Below, in pieces: positions 36,911 to 49,065 of a DNA stretch of 64,000 nt. A program made the translations under genes and the position numbers. The stretch spans positions 266,051,574 to 266,115,573 of the forward strand of contig NC_081407.1 in the NCBI RefSeq assembly GCF_030272615.1. Direction: 5' to 3'. Within the stretch, counting starts at the first letter, position 1. Every line of letters begins with the position of its first letter. Under the pieces are notes generated by a model. That model did not search any database. It worked only from the letters and a program-made list of their open reading frames with translations, and was not told where the DNA came from. Source of the stretch: Cryptomeria japonica (lineage: Eukaryota > Streptophyta > Pinopsida > Cupressales > Cupressaceae).

Positions 36911-37850
36911 TTATCTATGTCTTGTAGACCTTCGGACAAGTTGAGTTGGAGGTTCTTCCTCCTCTTCTAAAGATTCAGAGCTAGATGAGATCTCCTCAAC
37001 TTCTTGCCTATATAGGGGTCTTAATTCAACTCTTTCAGGTGTAGAAGGAAATTGAATCATATCTTCCTTTTTAGTCTGTTTTGGCTGCAATGTAACAGAG
37101 GGAGACTTAATTTCTCTAAAAATAACACTTCTACTATGAATTACCTTTTGTGAAATAGGGTCCCAAAGCTTGAATCCTTTCACACCATAACTATACTCAA
37201 TGAATATACATTTCACAGTCTTATTCTCCAACTTTGTCTGCTTCTCCTTTGGCACATGCGCATATGCCTCGCAACCAAAAACTCTAAGATGTCTCAATGA
37301 AGGCTTGTGACCCGACCATGCTTCCATAGGAATTTTATCAACAAGGGTTGATGTAGGAGACTTGTTAATCCGGTAGCAAGAAGTGGCAACAGATTCAACC
37401 CAAAACTTTTATTCTAGACCAGCACCACTTAGCATACTCCTAGCCTTCTCCATCAGTGTCCTATTCATTTTATCTGCAACTCCATTCTGTTGTGGAGAAT
37501 ACGGAGTTGTCTTTTGTCTATTAATGCCACAATTTTTATAGAATCTATCAAAATCATTAGAGTAAAATTCACCGCCATTGTCAGTCCTCAAACTTTTAAT
37601 TTTCTTTCCAATCTACAACTCAACCATTTATTTAAATTCTTTAAATCGACTGAAAACTTTATATTTACTTTTTAGAAAATATACCCATGTCCTTCTACTA
37701 AAATCATCAATAAATAAAATATAATATGTGGATTTTCCAATCGAAGAAACATCTACACGACCAAACACATCAGAATGAATAAGATCCAAAAAACCACAAG
37801 TTTTATGAGAACTCGAGTAAAACTAAACGCGGTTTTATTTTTGATAAATG
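36911..37850 (-). pseudogene. Element E integrase, catalytic core and C-terminus
   Basis: The catalytic core is recognisable near 37409-37780, with a D-L-I-H-S-D-V-F-G block, D-N-G-G-E-F and P-Y-S-P-Q-Q-N-G-V-A-D-K-M-N-R; the E of the usual V-A-E-R is replaced. The 36911-37327 frame is the integrase C-terminal region (H-L-R-V-F-G-C-E-A-Y, then an acidic Ser/Glu/Pro linker). A nested LTR separates it from the zinc-binding part at 40224 onward. Confidence 0.88.
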
Positions 37851-37855
37851 CAGTG

Positions 37856-40218
37856 TGTTAGTAAATAGATTTGTCCTTCAAAAATGAATATGAAAATTAA
37901 CTCCCAATGCCCAGAATGAAAAACAAAAAGCACTAATAGTTGGATCGATTATCATGAGATTGATAATCTTCCTCTAAATTTTACAGGGTACAACTCCCCG
38001 GTCAGATATTCAATAAATTAATTGGTTTTAAACCACACATTTGTTTTTAACTGGAAAGCAACTAAAGGCACTAACACCTACTCATAACCACGAAGTAAAT
38101 GTGAAGATGACTGAATACTAAATAAAGTGAATGCAGGAAAAAGAAAACACAGTTCATATTCCCAACACCCTTAAAAAATAACTAAAGAGGTAGGAGCACA
38201 TATCCTTCCCAAGAGGTAACTCAATCTGAAAACAAAATTTCAGAATTAATCACATCTACAGCTTGTCATGACAAGAATAGTACTGAAAAATAATATTAAT
38301 GAGACAAAGCTCAATAAAATCTGAAGACAACAATAAAGAATTCAAAGACTCTTGAATGCCTTCTTCATTCCTTCAATATCAAAATGAGTTCAAAGACTCA
38401 AGTTCTGTACATTACAACTGTAGGAAAAGAAAACATGCTCCCTGCTACAATTAAAAACTCATAAATAACCTTTTCTCTGTCAGTAGCACACAGACTTCCC
38501 AACAAAGATTGGAACCCTTTTCCTTTGAAAATCTTCCCATAAATAATGTTTTGTGCCCCGCTGCTTTCGGTTAGCATAACTTTTTCAGTTTTGAAGATAA
38601 CTGATTCTTGAAAATATTTTTAATTCTTCATTCATTTCCAATGCTTCTTTTTTTTCCTCTTGTTTTTTTTTGCATTCCCAATCTTTATAAACTTTGGTTT
38701 AAAAGTTTACAATGATGTAGATTAGAAAATAAATGACATGTGTAACAATATCTAGACATGTGGCACTTTGTCATAACACTCTGTATCAACCCAAAATGAA
38801 AAACTCTTTATGTTGGGTGAACTAAAAAAAAATTATGACAGTCAAAGTATGTCTCGGTGTGGGGGCCATAACTTTGTTTTCCACCATTGGAGCTTTCTCA
38901 ATTTTGGATATGTTGGCCGAAACCTAGTTTGCTACATTCTGACTAGAGCGATTCCAAAACTAATTTCCCAGTCAAAAGATATTTTCTACTGTGTGAGGGT
39001 CTATATGTCTGTCATAAAATCAGACTTGCCAAAATAATGTTCTCAGTGACTGTCACATCTTTTGCTCTCAAACACTCTGCACATAACTTTCTTTAACAAT
39101 GGCCTCATATTAGATCATGTGGATATGAACATCTAATGGATATTGTTGAATCCATTCATATGGTTGACATATAGGGAAGCAACTATTTCCATGCAGATTT
39201 GGAAAACATCCACAATCTTATCCTTCATGAGTTTGACGGTAACTTCTCTCACAGGCAGCACACAACCAATGGTAGTAAACAGTAAGTCACCAACCAAATC
39301 TAATCAGAGAACAAGTTACTTGGAAACTAAAAACGATTTCATTCTCAATGTATCTTGCGAATGCAGGGAGTCACTGATGTTTGGAGTTTGAGAATTTCAA
39401 GTCAGGCCCAATCTTTTGATCCTTTTGAAAGCCTGTGAACTGAGAGGCTGAGTTTACAACTTTGAAACTCTGAGATTGAACCTGTGCCTTCAAAACATTG
39501 ATCATTAAAATTTATTGAAGTTCTAAAAATAGTTGAACCTTCTTGAACCATTGAACCAACTTGAACCCTTTTTGAATCTGGTTGAAATTTTTGATACAAA
39601 ATCTAAAATGCATTGCCACACTTTTGAACTGGACTGTTGAACCTGCATCTTCGTACCTGATTGAACTGTTTGAACCTGGTGAACTATGAACCTTGAAACT
39701 TGAACCTGCGAGGTTCAATAGTTCAAGTTCAATAACTGAAAATCACAAAGCCCAAAATTTGAACTTTGAAGTTTTTGAACCTGCGGGCTTGAACCAAAAT
39801 GGTTCAAGTTCAATGACTGAAAATTACAAAGCCTACTCTAGTTAAATTCGAACTTTGAACTTGAACCCGAACTTTGAACTTTGAAAAGGTTCAAGGTTCA
39901 AGTTCAATGACAGTTGTTCTTTTGGGCTGCCATAGAAAAACTTGCATAACTTTTTACTGAGAGCTCCATTTTTTATGAAATTTTAACTGTAGAATAAATG
40001 GGCCTAGTAGAGCATAACCCAGAAATCATTTTTGCATAGGAGACATAAAAATTGAGTTTTAATTGTTTGGGTATGTGGGTAAGCTAAAAATAAAACAATT
40101 AAAATCTCTCAGCTGACATGGACTTTAGCCACAAAAACTTTAGCATTAAAATATTAACAATATCTGATTTTTAGCTGATTATGAGACTTTAGGCATGAGT
40201 AAAAATATAGGGGTAACA
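37856..40218. mobile_element. Probable 2.36-kb solo LTR inserted in the element E integrase
   Basis: The insert begins TGTTAGTAAATAG and ends GGGGTAACA, so it has TG...CA ends with an inverted TGTTA/TAACA. It is flanked by a perfect 5-bp duplication CAGTG (37851-37855 and 40219-40223). It has no coding region and no second LTR that I can see, so a solo LTR is the simplest reading; a non-coding TRIM-like element is possible. It contains a GAACTTTGAAC-type low-complexity tract (39400-39910). Confidence 0.82.
39400..39910. repeat. Degenerate GTTCAA/TTGAAC array
   Basis: About 500 bp contains many TTGAAC and GTTCAA hexamers spaced irregularly, with runs such as CTTTGAACTTGAACC. The two hexamers are inverse complements, so the tract is rich in short palindromic pairings. 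It lies inside the solo LTR. Confidence 0.7.
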
Positions 40219-40223
40219 CAGTG

Positions 40224-40860
40224 CTCAAAGAAATCAAATTCAAAATTACAATCATTCAAACCTTCAACAAAGTTTTTATTTTTCAAGGTCCTTGGATGCT
40301 TTTCTCCAATGTGGCCAAGTCTCTGGTGCCATAACATAGTCTTCTCTCCAGGTAACTTTTCTTAAGAAGAAAGAGCACCCTTAGGTACCCAAAAGCCATT
40401 ACCATTTGCTGAAGGTGAAACCCTCAAATCTTCTATAGATTTACTTTTTATAGAAGTGCTATTACATTCAACAGTGTATGTGTCTAGCTTATACAAAGTG
40501 TCAAACCTGACACCTCTAGAAATTACCATAGCACCCTTAATCATCTTACATCCTGCTTTAGAAAAGACTACCTGCACACCTGCATCTATTGTTTTGCTCA
40601 CAGATAACAAATTTTGTTTTAAACCAGGGATATGCAACACACCATTAATCCTTTTTATTCTACCATCTGAAAACCTGATTCTAACTTTACCTCAACAAAC
40701 AATGTCAAAATGTGAATCATCACTCAAGTACACCTTACCTCCATTAAATTCTTCATATTCAGAAAACCAATCTCTATTGGTAGTCATATGAAAAAATGCA
40801 CCTGAGTCAATTAACCAGGCATCATTACCTGCATGAGTGGCCAAAGTTGCAATAAATACA
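40224..40860 (-). pseudogene. Element E protease and pre-integrase region
   Basis: The 40362-40640 frame has L-H-I-P-G-L-K-Q-N-L-L-S-V-S, the hallmark preceding the copia integrase, and a L-Y-K-L stretch. Downstream, L-W-H-Q-R-L-G-H starts the integrase zinc-binding module near 40345. The protease motif lies in the degraded part near 40800-40860 (a W-L-I-D-S-G-A-F arrangement). Confidence 0.85.
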
Positions 40861-41640
40861 TCACCATCTTCCTTCTTGGACTCGGAATCAGAATAGACCT
40901 TTTTTTTCTTCTTCTTTGCAGTCCTTACAAGTGTGACCTGGTTTACCGCAATCCCATCAACTAACTTTGGAATTTCTAAGAGATTTCAATCTACCTCTAA
41001 ATTTGGACTTATCGTGCTTCTCATTCTTCTTGCCTTTCTCCTTAGGTCTTCCATGAACAGTTAGGGATTACTTCGAATTGTGGGATACCTTCCTTTTCAT
41101 CTCTTACCAAGTAGGGCCCCAAGCACATCTTTAGACTTCAAAATAATAGAAGTACTACCGATAGCCATAACAAGAGAATCCCATGAATCAGACAAAGAAC
41201 AAAGAAAGATTTGGCATTTCTCTTCTTCATTCATCTTAAAACTGATAGATACTAATTGAGCCACCAACATATTGAATGCTTCCAGGTGGTCTTCAACTCG
41301 TCCACCCTCTTCCATCTTCAAGGAATACAATTTCTTCCTTAAGAAAAATTGATTTAATAAAGATTTCGCTTGATACATTTCACCAAGCTTAATCCATAGC
41401 TTCTTTGCAGTGTTTTCTTCATTGACATTGATTAGAACAGATTGTGTCAGGCACAATCTGATTAGACCCTTGGCTTTTTGGTCCATAACATCATACTGAG
41501 CCACCATAGTAGGATCTGAGGGCCTCTGGACATTCGCATCAACAACATCCCATAGATCTCAATCTATTAGCTAATCTTCCATCTTCAGCTTCCACATCTC
41601 AAAATTTGTTCCCTTAAATTTATCCACCTCTATTTTCTCC
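40861..41640 (-). pseudogene. Element E gag
   Basis: The 41097-41507 frame is a copia UBN2-type gag: I-R-L-C-L-T, K-L-W-I-K-L-G-E-M-Y, F-L-R-K-K-L-Y-S-L-K-M and L-L-C-S-L-P-type blocks (here L-C-S-L-S-D-S-W). The zinc-knuckle region around 40900-40990 keeps a C-G-K-P-G-H-type remnant and a Lys-rich stretch. The N-terminal part up to about 41640 is broken by stops. Confidence 0.85.
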
Positions 41641-41761
41641 AACAAACTTGCCAATCTAAAAATTCTTGCAACAAGATCAAAAGTGTCTTCTGCACAAACT
41701 CCCACTCAAATCTAGATTATTTCAAAAAATCCAACCCACAACTGAAACCAAAGGTGATCAA

Positions 41762-41773
41762 GCTCTAATACCA
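41762..41773 (-). other. Element E primer-binding site
   Basis: TGGTATTAGAGC on the minus strand, two bases inside the 5' LTR and identical to the element A site. Confidence 0.88.
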
Positions 41774-41775
41774 CT

Positions 41776-42637
41776 TGCAAGGAAGTCAAGTAGCGAAACA
41801 ACTTCCTACACTAACCTTGAGAGGAGGGTAATACAAAAACTTGTACAGATCATCACAACAATTATAGAAAAATAGAAATAGATATAATAACATTCAAACC
41901 ATAACACAATGATTTACGTGGGGAAAACCCTTTCGGGAGAAAAACCCCACAATCCCAAAGTCGCCCAATATATTATTCAGCAATAAAAACATATTACAAT
42001 ATACTTGCAGAGTACACTCTTCATAGGAGTACCACTAATAAGAGATTCAGAGGTAGCTCAATAGTAAGACTCTTACACCCAACCTCTATCTCATGTACGT
42101 CATATATAGGAGATACAATACAAGAAAATGTCAAATGGTATTACAAAACCATGGGCTAAAACCACCCAATAAGGTGTAGCCGACCTTATCTCCCTTCTAG
42201 ATTCCCTATGATGTGTCCCTCCCTTTTTACAACTCATTTATGTGTCCAATGTATTTTATATTTCCTATTTCAAGAGTACAAACTTCTGAAGGCCATAACT
42301 TGAGAACCGTGTGTCTTATTGACGAACCGTTTGAAGCACAAAAATATCGTGAAGTGCTTTATTGCCTCATAAATTGTTACACCATTTACACCCACTTTTC
42401 AGGGCATTTTGGGGCTTCTAAAGTCCTCAAAATCAAATTTAAACCTTTCATTGGACACCTCCAAAACAAAAAAAAATTTAATATCTTCAAAACTAGTAGT
42501 GATCTTGCAACATAACTTTACCATTATCTAGCCAACCAGAAGCTTCGGGGTGAATTTTGCACCATTTCGTGCTCAAATAAAAAACTATAATTAGTAACCT
42601 CATGTAAATGCAAGGTTGAGACACCATTTTCCCAGCA
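41776..42637 (-). repeat. Element E 5' LTR
   Basis: 862 bp, partner of 34343-35212. The conserved hairpin is intact here: GTGGGG (41918-41923), CCC/GGG (41928-41930 and 41935-41937), CCCCAC (41945-41950). Confidence 0.88.
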
Positions 42638-42642
42638 TGTTA

Positions 42643-43377
42643 GAGGAGCATAAGGAGGTGAAAAATGTTGAGGACTTTGAGTCTAATTCCATTTCCTCTA
42701 AGGAATTAGACTCCTCTGAAACCACGAGTTCTGATTGGTCCCTTGCTAAGAATGTTGCTGATGATGCTAACCCTCCTTCCCCCCACCCCCACTAAGCCCT
42801 CGAGCTTTATCATAGTCCTCACCAAGCTTGTGAAGGATATCCATGATGATGTGCAAAGGCTGGATGACTTGCTCAAGTGGCTTTTCAGATAGATGAATGT
42901 TGCTATTAGGAAGATTAATAGGTTAAAAGTGCTTGTAGAAGTCGAAGTTGTCTAATACTTGGGTTAAGGGTGTGGATGAGGATAGAGTCTGGAAGGAAGC
43001 CAATGATTTTGTTGGCCTTGTGGACAACTAGGATAAGAGGAAAGGGAGAATTGATGACATGAATGCTAAGATGAGAATGACTAGGATGAAAGCTGAGTAG
43101 AAAGAAATTTGGCGTGCCCAGGAGGCCCTTAAATCTAAATTCAAGGTGGCTAACTCAGCCTGCAAGAATGCGACCAACATGCACCACTCCTCTTTGTAGC
43201 TATTTAGACCATTCAGGCCGAGTTCAATAGGAAAAGAGAGAAGAAGTGCAAGCAGGCAAAGGCCATGATTGTTGGTGCTTGTACTTCGAAGCCTATGGTA
43301 AAATCCACCCTGGATTCAACTCTGGTTTCTTCTGGCTTTGGGTTTGGGTCTTCTAAAAAGGTGTCCTTTTTCTGACA
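42643..43377 (+). pseudogene. Region F, unidentified coding remnant, right part
   Basis: This continues the left part in frame after element E: an acidic, Ser/Glu-rich stretch, then a predicted coiled coil (L-V-K-D-I-H-D-D-V-Q-R-L-D-D-L-L, about 42822-42880). Stop-interrupted charged sequence follows, with a Gly/Ser/Phe-rich end near 43330-43375. No known domain is seen. The overall order (globular part, acidic linker, coiled coil) is like that of element B's second coding region. Confidence 0.5.
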
Positions 43378-43904
43378 AAGTTTTAAGCTAATGCTAGGAT
43401 TGGTAGCATACAAGTTCCTATATATAGTTGGCCATTTCTTTATGTCTTTCATCAGTGATTTTGCTAGTTTTTGTGTTCTCTATGTTTGTTCCTAGTTCTA
43501 TTCTTGTTGATCTTTTAGTTTTTGTGCTGGTTCTCGAGTGTCCTTGCAAGGTTTTTGCTTTATTATAGTGGGGGGTTTTTGACTGCCTACACATTCCTCA
43601 TGTGCCCTAGGTGTCACTTCGTAGATATGTATTGGTGTAGGCCTATCCCGCTTTTATTAATCGAAACAATGAAAAAGTAGCTTGTAGCACATATTTTGAT
43701 AATGAAATGGATGAAATTACAAACTCAAGAAAGTGAATATCACTAGAATTTTGTTCAATTTGCATCCTCACCAATATCTCCCCAACATCAAAAGGTATAA
43801 CATTAGGTTATTTTTTACATTTATAGGGTTTAATGATGATTTACATTTAAAAAAAATGTGGAGAAATTATTTATCCGCTTAATGTATATGTGAGGTGACA
43901 AAAG
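43378..43904 (+). other. Possible retroelement 3' untranslated end, then AT-rich DNA
   Basis: T-rich sequence with short repeats of 'GTTTTTG' is followed by a stretch ending GGCCTATCCCGCTTTTATTAAT near 43650. This is similar in style to 3' ends of plant LINEs, but no poly-A tail or target duplication was identified. 43680-43904 is AT-rich without features. Confidence 0.35.
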
Positions 43905-44127
43905 TGTTAGAATAAGTTATAACAAAATTTTACATGTGTCAAGAGTCCTAGTTCATTGTCATTTGTCTCTGAATTAGTTGTCAATAACATCCAGTTACTT
44001 GTTAATAAGTTATAGTTCATTGTCGATAGTTTTAGTTTGTTGTCAAATAAGTTAGTAGATTTTAGAGTAATGTTGAAATCATTTGTAATCCCTAAGTTTA
44101 TGAATAGTCCACCAATGATGTCTCTCA
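43905..44127 (+). repeat. Short copia LTR remnant
   Basis: 223 bp from TGTTAGAATAAG to TCTCTCA, immediately upstream of a tRNA-iMet-type primer-binding site. This places it as a 5' LTR. No matching 3' LTR was found. Confidence 0.65.
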
Positions 44128-44137
44128 ATTTTTGCTT

Positions 44138-44152
44138 TGGTATCAGAGAGCC
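44138..44152 (+). other. Primer-binding site of the short copia remnant
   Basis: TGGTATCAGAGAGCC matches the tRNA-iMet consensus exactly over its first eleven bases. Confidence 0.8.
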
Positions 44153-44336
44153 ATCATGCTCCATATTTTCTATTTGAATACTTTCGTTCTAGCATTGTTT
44201 TACTATTCTATGTTCAAATAGTATGGGAGTGTTCCTTAAACAATCACTTGATCTTGAGTAGACTAACCATTCAAATATTGAGTTGACATGATATTCATAT
44301 TCTAATTAGATTGGCGATCTATAATTTAGATGATTG

Positions 44337-44640
44337 AAAATCCACAATTGAATATGCATTCAAAATAGGTTCAGACATTGTTTCATGGAATGGTAAGAAA
44401 CAACTGACTACTCCCTTGTCATCTGCTGAAGCTGAGTAGAAAGCATTGTGTAGAACTATATGTGAAGCTGTTTGGCTAAGGCATATACTTACATGGAACA
44501 AAAGCAAGGAGGACCAATTCCAATCATGATTGACAATCAAAGTGTAATCAAATTTGTAAATGATCCAGTTTATTCGTGTAATCATAAATTGAACTCATCC
44601 AAGTGGACTTGCTAAACGAGTATTTGCAATGTGAATCGTA
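44337..44640 (+). pseudogene. Copia RNase H fragment
   Basis: A broken plus-strand frame encodes the end of a copia polyprotein: I-V-S-W-N-G-K-K-Q, L-S-S-A-E-A-E followed by a stop in place of Tyr, then A-V-W-L-R, and the remnant of the F-V-N-D-P-V-Y region. It lies only about 200 bp after the primer-binding site at 44138, so most of the element has been deleted. Confidence 0.8.
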
Positions 44641-45416
44641 CGCCCACCAATAATAGCGAAGGTGTCTGTGAAGTATGAATGTGAGAACTCACAATAGTTG
44701 GAAAAACATACACGTTAGTCAAAGCCGTCTGGAACATAACCAGTCACGGGCGGGAGCGTTGGGGAAATCACTACAATACGCTTTGTGATTGAAGTTTCGT
44801 AGCCATGAGATCAATCTCTCCTTTTATTTGTTTCAGTTTCTCTCCTTCTATTGCATATTAAAAACCAGCAAATCTAGAGGCACGTTGAACTTTTGTGCTA
44901 TATAGCAATAATGAATTCGCCACCTCAACATGCACGTCTCTTGAGTGACGTTCAATTACGATTTTGCTATGACTTTCGAGCGCTCATTGTCTATCCAGAC
45001 ATCAGCATGTATATTTGACCGAATTTATTAATTTATAGAAAATCAAAGTAAACTTGTTTTTTAATTTTATATTTAATTAGTAGATACGGTCAAATGTGCA
45101 TAATCCGGACCGGGTTTCACCAAATCTGTGGGTGACAACGAAATGGATGTCTGTCATCAATTTATGAGCTGAATACTTAAGCTATTTAGTAAAATCAATG
45201 AAATTCAATGCCAAAAGAAGTGCACACAAAAGAGAGGGACCGAAGAATATTGCTAGTCAATGTATTTAGGTGGATGAAATGAAAAGTTGGGCCCACAAAA
45301 ATATAAAAAGAACAGAGAAATTTGTGGGTGGCATACGTCTTCTAATGCAAATATGTCAAATTTCCACGTTGTATAATCTATCCCGCTCTTAAAGTCACCC
45401 CATCATCCTTCCCAGC
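44641..45416 (+). other. Region upstream of the peroxidase gene
   Basis: No coding sequence is seen. An inverted pair of GGTCAA/TTGACC boxes lies at 45009-45099 (listed separately). The remainder is AT-rich and may include the distal promoter. Confidence 0.6.
45009..45099. promoter_or_regulatory. Inverted pair of W-box-like sites
   Basis: TATTTGACCG (45012-45021) and CGGTCAAATG (45087-45096) are inverse complements about 65 bp apart, with AT-rich DNA between. TTGACC is the core bound by WRKY transcription factors, which often control stress-induced peroxidases. The pair lies about 410 bp upstream of the TATA box. Alternatively, these are the ends of a tiny inverted-repeat element. Confidence 0.45.
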
Positions 45417-45425
45417 ATTATAAAT
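45417..45425 (+). promoter_or_regulatory. TATA box of the peroxidase gene
   Basis: ATTATAAATAC lies about 95 bp upstream of the chosen ATG and is a good plant TATA box. Transcription would begin near 45450. Confidence 0.65.
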
Positions 45426-45513
45426 ACATGCCTATTGCAGATCAAAAAATCCAGGTCTCAAAACTGTAATACACGATATACAGTCCAAAGTGAGGAGCAT
45501 ATTAAAAGAAACA

Positions 45514-46848
<1,335 letters not shown>

Positions 46849-46879
46849 ATCATAGGAAGAAGTAGCCTTTCCTTTTTAA

Positions 46880-46885
46880 AATAAA
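46880..46885 (+). terminator. Polyadenylation signal of the peroxidase gene
   Basis: AATAAA, 32 bases after the stop codon. Confidence 0.6.
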
Positions 46886-46956
46886 TGCGGATCCAAACAT
46901 GTCTTCACGTAGTGTCCACCATTAAATTCGACATATGGAATGCTGAGCATAATTGT

Positions 46957-47163
46957 GGTCCTTCAATAGTTATATAAAGTATAGGCTGGCATGTAATAGT
47001 GAGTGTTAACTCATCTAGTGTGATTTCATATATGCTTTGGGTGATTTGTGATAAGCATAGCTTAATTCCGGTCCTTCAATAGTTATATAAAGGATAGGGT
47101 GGCATGTAACTCATCTAGTGTGATTTCATATTATGCTTTGGGTGATTTGTGATAAGCATAGCC
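46957..47163 (+). repeat. Two-copy tandem repeat, about 113 bp
   Basis: GGTCCTTCAATAG... starts at 46957 and again at 47070. Both copies end in GATAAGCATAG. The second copy lacks about 17 bp (TAATAGTGAGTGTTAAC reduced to TAAC). It lies directly downstream of the peroxidase. Confidence 0.85.
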
Positions 47164-47329
47164 TTTTTTTGTAAATAATATATTATTAGTATTTGTATCA
47201 TAAGGAAGTATGATGGTTTTTGTCATTAGAAAATTATATATAAGATAATATGTTAAAGATGTGTAAAATTGTTTATAACATTTGAATTTTTTTATATTAC
47301 ATATTTGCATATAATCATTAGAAGGAATG

Positions 47330-49055
47330 ATTTGTAACGATTTTAATTTTTAGGAATTTACAATTGAAGATTTCCTTTGCTTGTATAAAATAAACTTGGA
47401 ATGAACATTTTTTCTTGTTCATTTATTTCACTCCTACACATTAAATAGGAACAAAACATTCTTATTACTATTTTTGAACATGATTAAAAAAAAAATGTTC
47501 AATTATTCATTTATTCATATACATAAATTTGTGGTGTGTCTATGTGCAATCATTTCGAACTTAATAAAAATATAAATACAACTTTTGTGTAATATTTTAA
47601 TACCAATTTTTATTGTAAAATCGTATATTCATCTTGAATATTTGTTAATAAAATACTATAATTTTGAAATAATTTACCCAATGCTATCCATTGCTTATAA
47701 TCCAAAGGCATCCCAAATTCTAGAATTTTCACTCAGATAATACATTCTTCCATCATAAAACTAATCACCCTTATTCACTATATTTAATTTTTTAAATTAG
47801 CATGTTGTTTAGTCAATCTTTTTATCCGAACACTAATAATTAATCTACACAATAAATGTAAAACAACTTTTTAGAGAATTAAAATTGTGTAGTTTAATAA
47901 TAAAGTGATGAAGTGGGTGATTACATAATGTAGGGTATTTTTCTTAGCTAAAGTAACTTTCATATTTGCAAATAGGAAATCAAGAAGTGATAGAAAAAAA
48001 GTTTTAAAAATCATCATTTTTTCTTAAATGAATAAATAGTTTACATAGAAAGTTATTTGGGGAAACTTTCCACACAAATCATTCACACCTAATTGATATT
48101 TTTGTCTCATTTAAAATGATATATAATCTTAAATGAAATATAACAACAAGGAACACATCAAAGAAAGCCACATCTCTATATAATCAAGATAATGTAATTT
48201 TTAAGTAAAAATTATTAAAAATATTTAAATACATTATATATCTTCCATTTTTCATTCATTATGAATAGATTGAAGTACCGATTTTAGGGGAAAGTTACAT
48301 CCCACACTAGTAAAAAATTCAAGTAGTCAAAACATTTCTTGTCTCACATTTGAAATCAAATTTTAACTTGCAATTAATATTTTTGTTATGTTTAGATATA
48401 CTTTTCATTTACTTTGAATAGATTGAAGTAGTGAGGGATATTAGTTTTGATTGTATCACTATTTTTTCATAATATTTTTCTTGCAAGCTCTATACATTTT
48501 TCTCATTGGTATCTTTGACAAAACGATACAAACTATGCAAATGTTGAGGTAGGTCACTTACCATTTTTTAGCAATTTTTTTGATGTAGATATGCTCTCTC
48601 CTATTTTGATCTCACAACATTCAACATAGAATCCAAACAAGACTCTCTCTCTCCTCAGAGTTTGAATTCACAATCACGAGACAAACCCAAAAATTAAAAC
48701 AAAACCAAAACAATATGTAAGTCCAATCAAAAACCTCTCCAATCTATTTAAATTTAATTAGATATTTCTTTGCAATCACTCTATTCTCTATTAAATGCAA
48801 TTATTTGTTCCCCCTTGCTTCTAGATCTACACACCTTGCCCCTTTCACTCTAACACCCTTTGCACAACAACTTCTGACATTCTTCTATGCATTCATATTC
48901 TCTTTCTAAATAACCTTATGTAGTCTCCAGTCAACTCTACACACCATGCTTTGTTTTCCAACCACCAATCAGGTTTTGGCTGCTCATTCATCTTTACAAG
49001 TCAAATTCCTCTTATTTCTACCCAAACACATTACATACTTTCTTATAATTAATAT
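47330..49055. repeat. Unknown AT-rich segment, copy 1
   Basis: It matches 50319-51576 plus 62748-63060 in the same orientation along most of its length, with substitutions and one larger replaced block near 47940-48000. Landmarks shared by both are the AACGATTTTAATTTTTA start, the CTCCTACACATTAAATAG block, and the CTCTCCAATCTATTTAAAT to CCAACCACCAATCAGG end. No coding potential, LTR termini or primer sites were found. Confidence 0.8.
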
Positions 49056-49065
49056 ACAAAAAAAT

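Larger units (their letters stand above)
34343..42637 (-). mobile_element. Element E: Ty1/copia retrotransposon, minus strand, inserted in region F
   Basis: The LTRs are at 34343-35212 (3') and 41776-42637 (5'). The flanking duplication CATTA/TGTTA (34338-34342 and 42638-42642) has two transition differences. Its 5-bp length is supported because removing the element joins region F in one frame. Gag, integrase, reverse transcriptase and RNase H remnants lie in copia order on the minus strand, all with stops. A 2,363-bp probable solo LTR is nested in the integrase. Without it the element is about 5.9 kb. Confidence 0.9.

Noticed and set aside
45490-45513. Upstream start for the peroxidase at 45490
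   Set aside because: That codon is GTG. The ATG at 45514 has a better context and gives a normal signal peptide.
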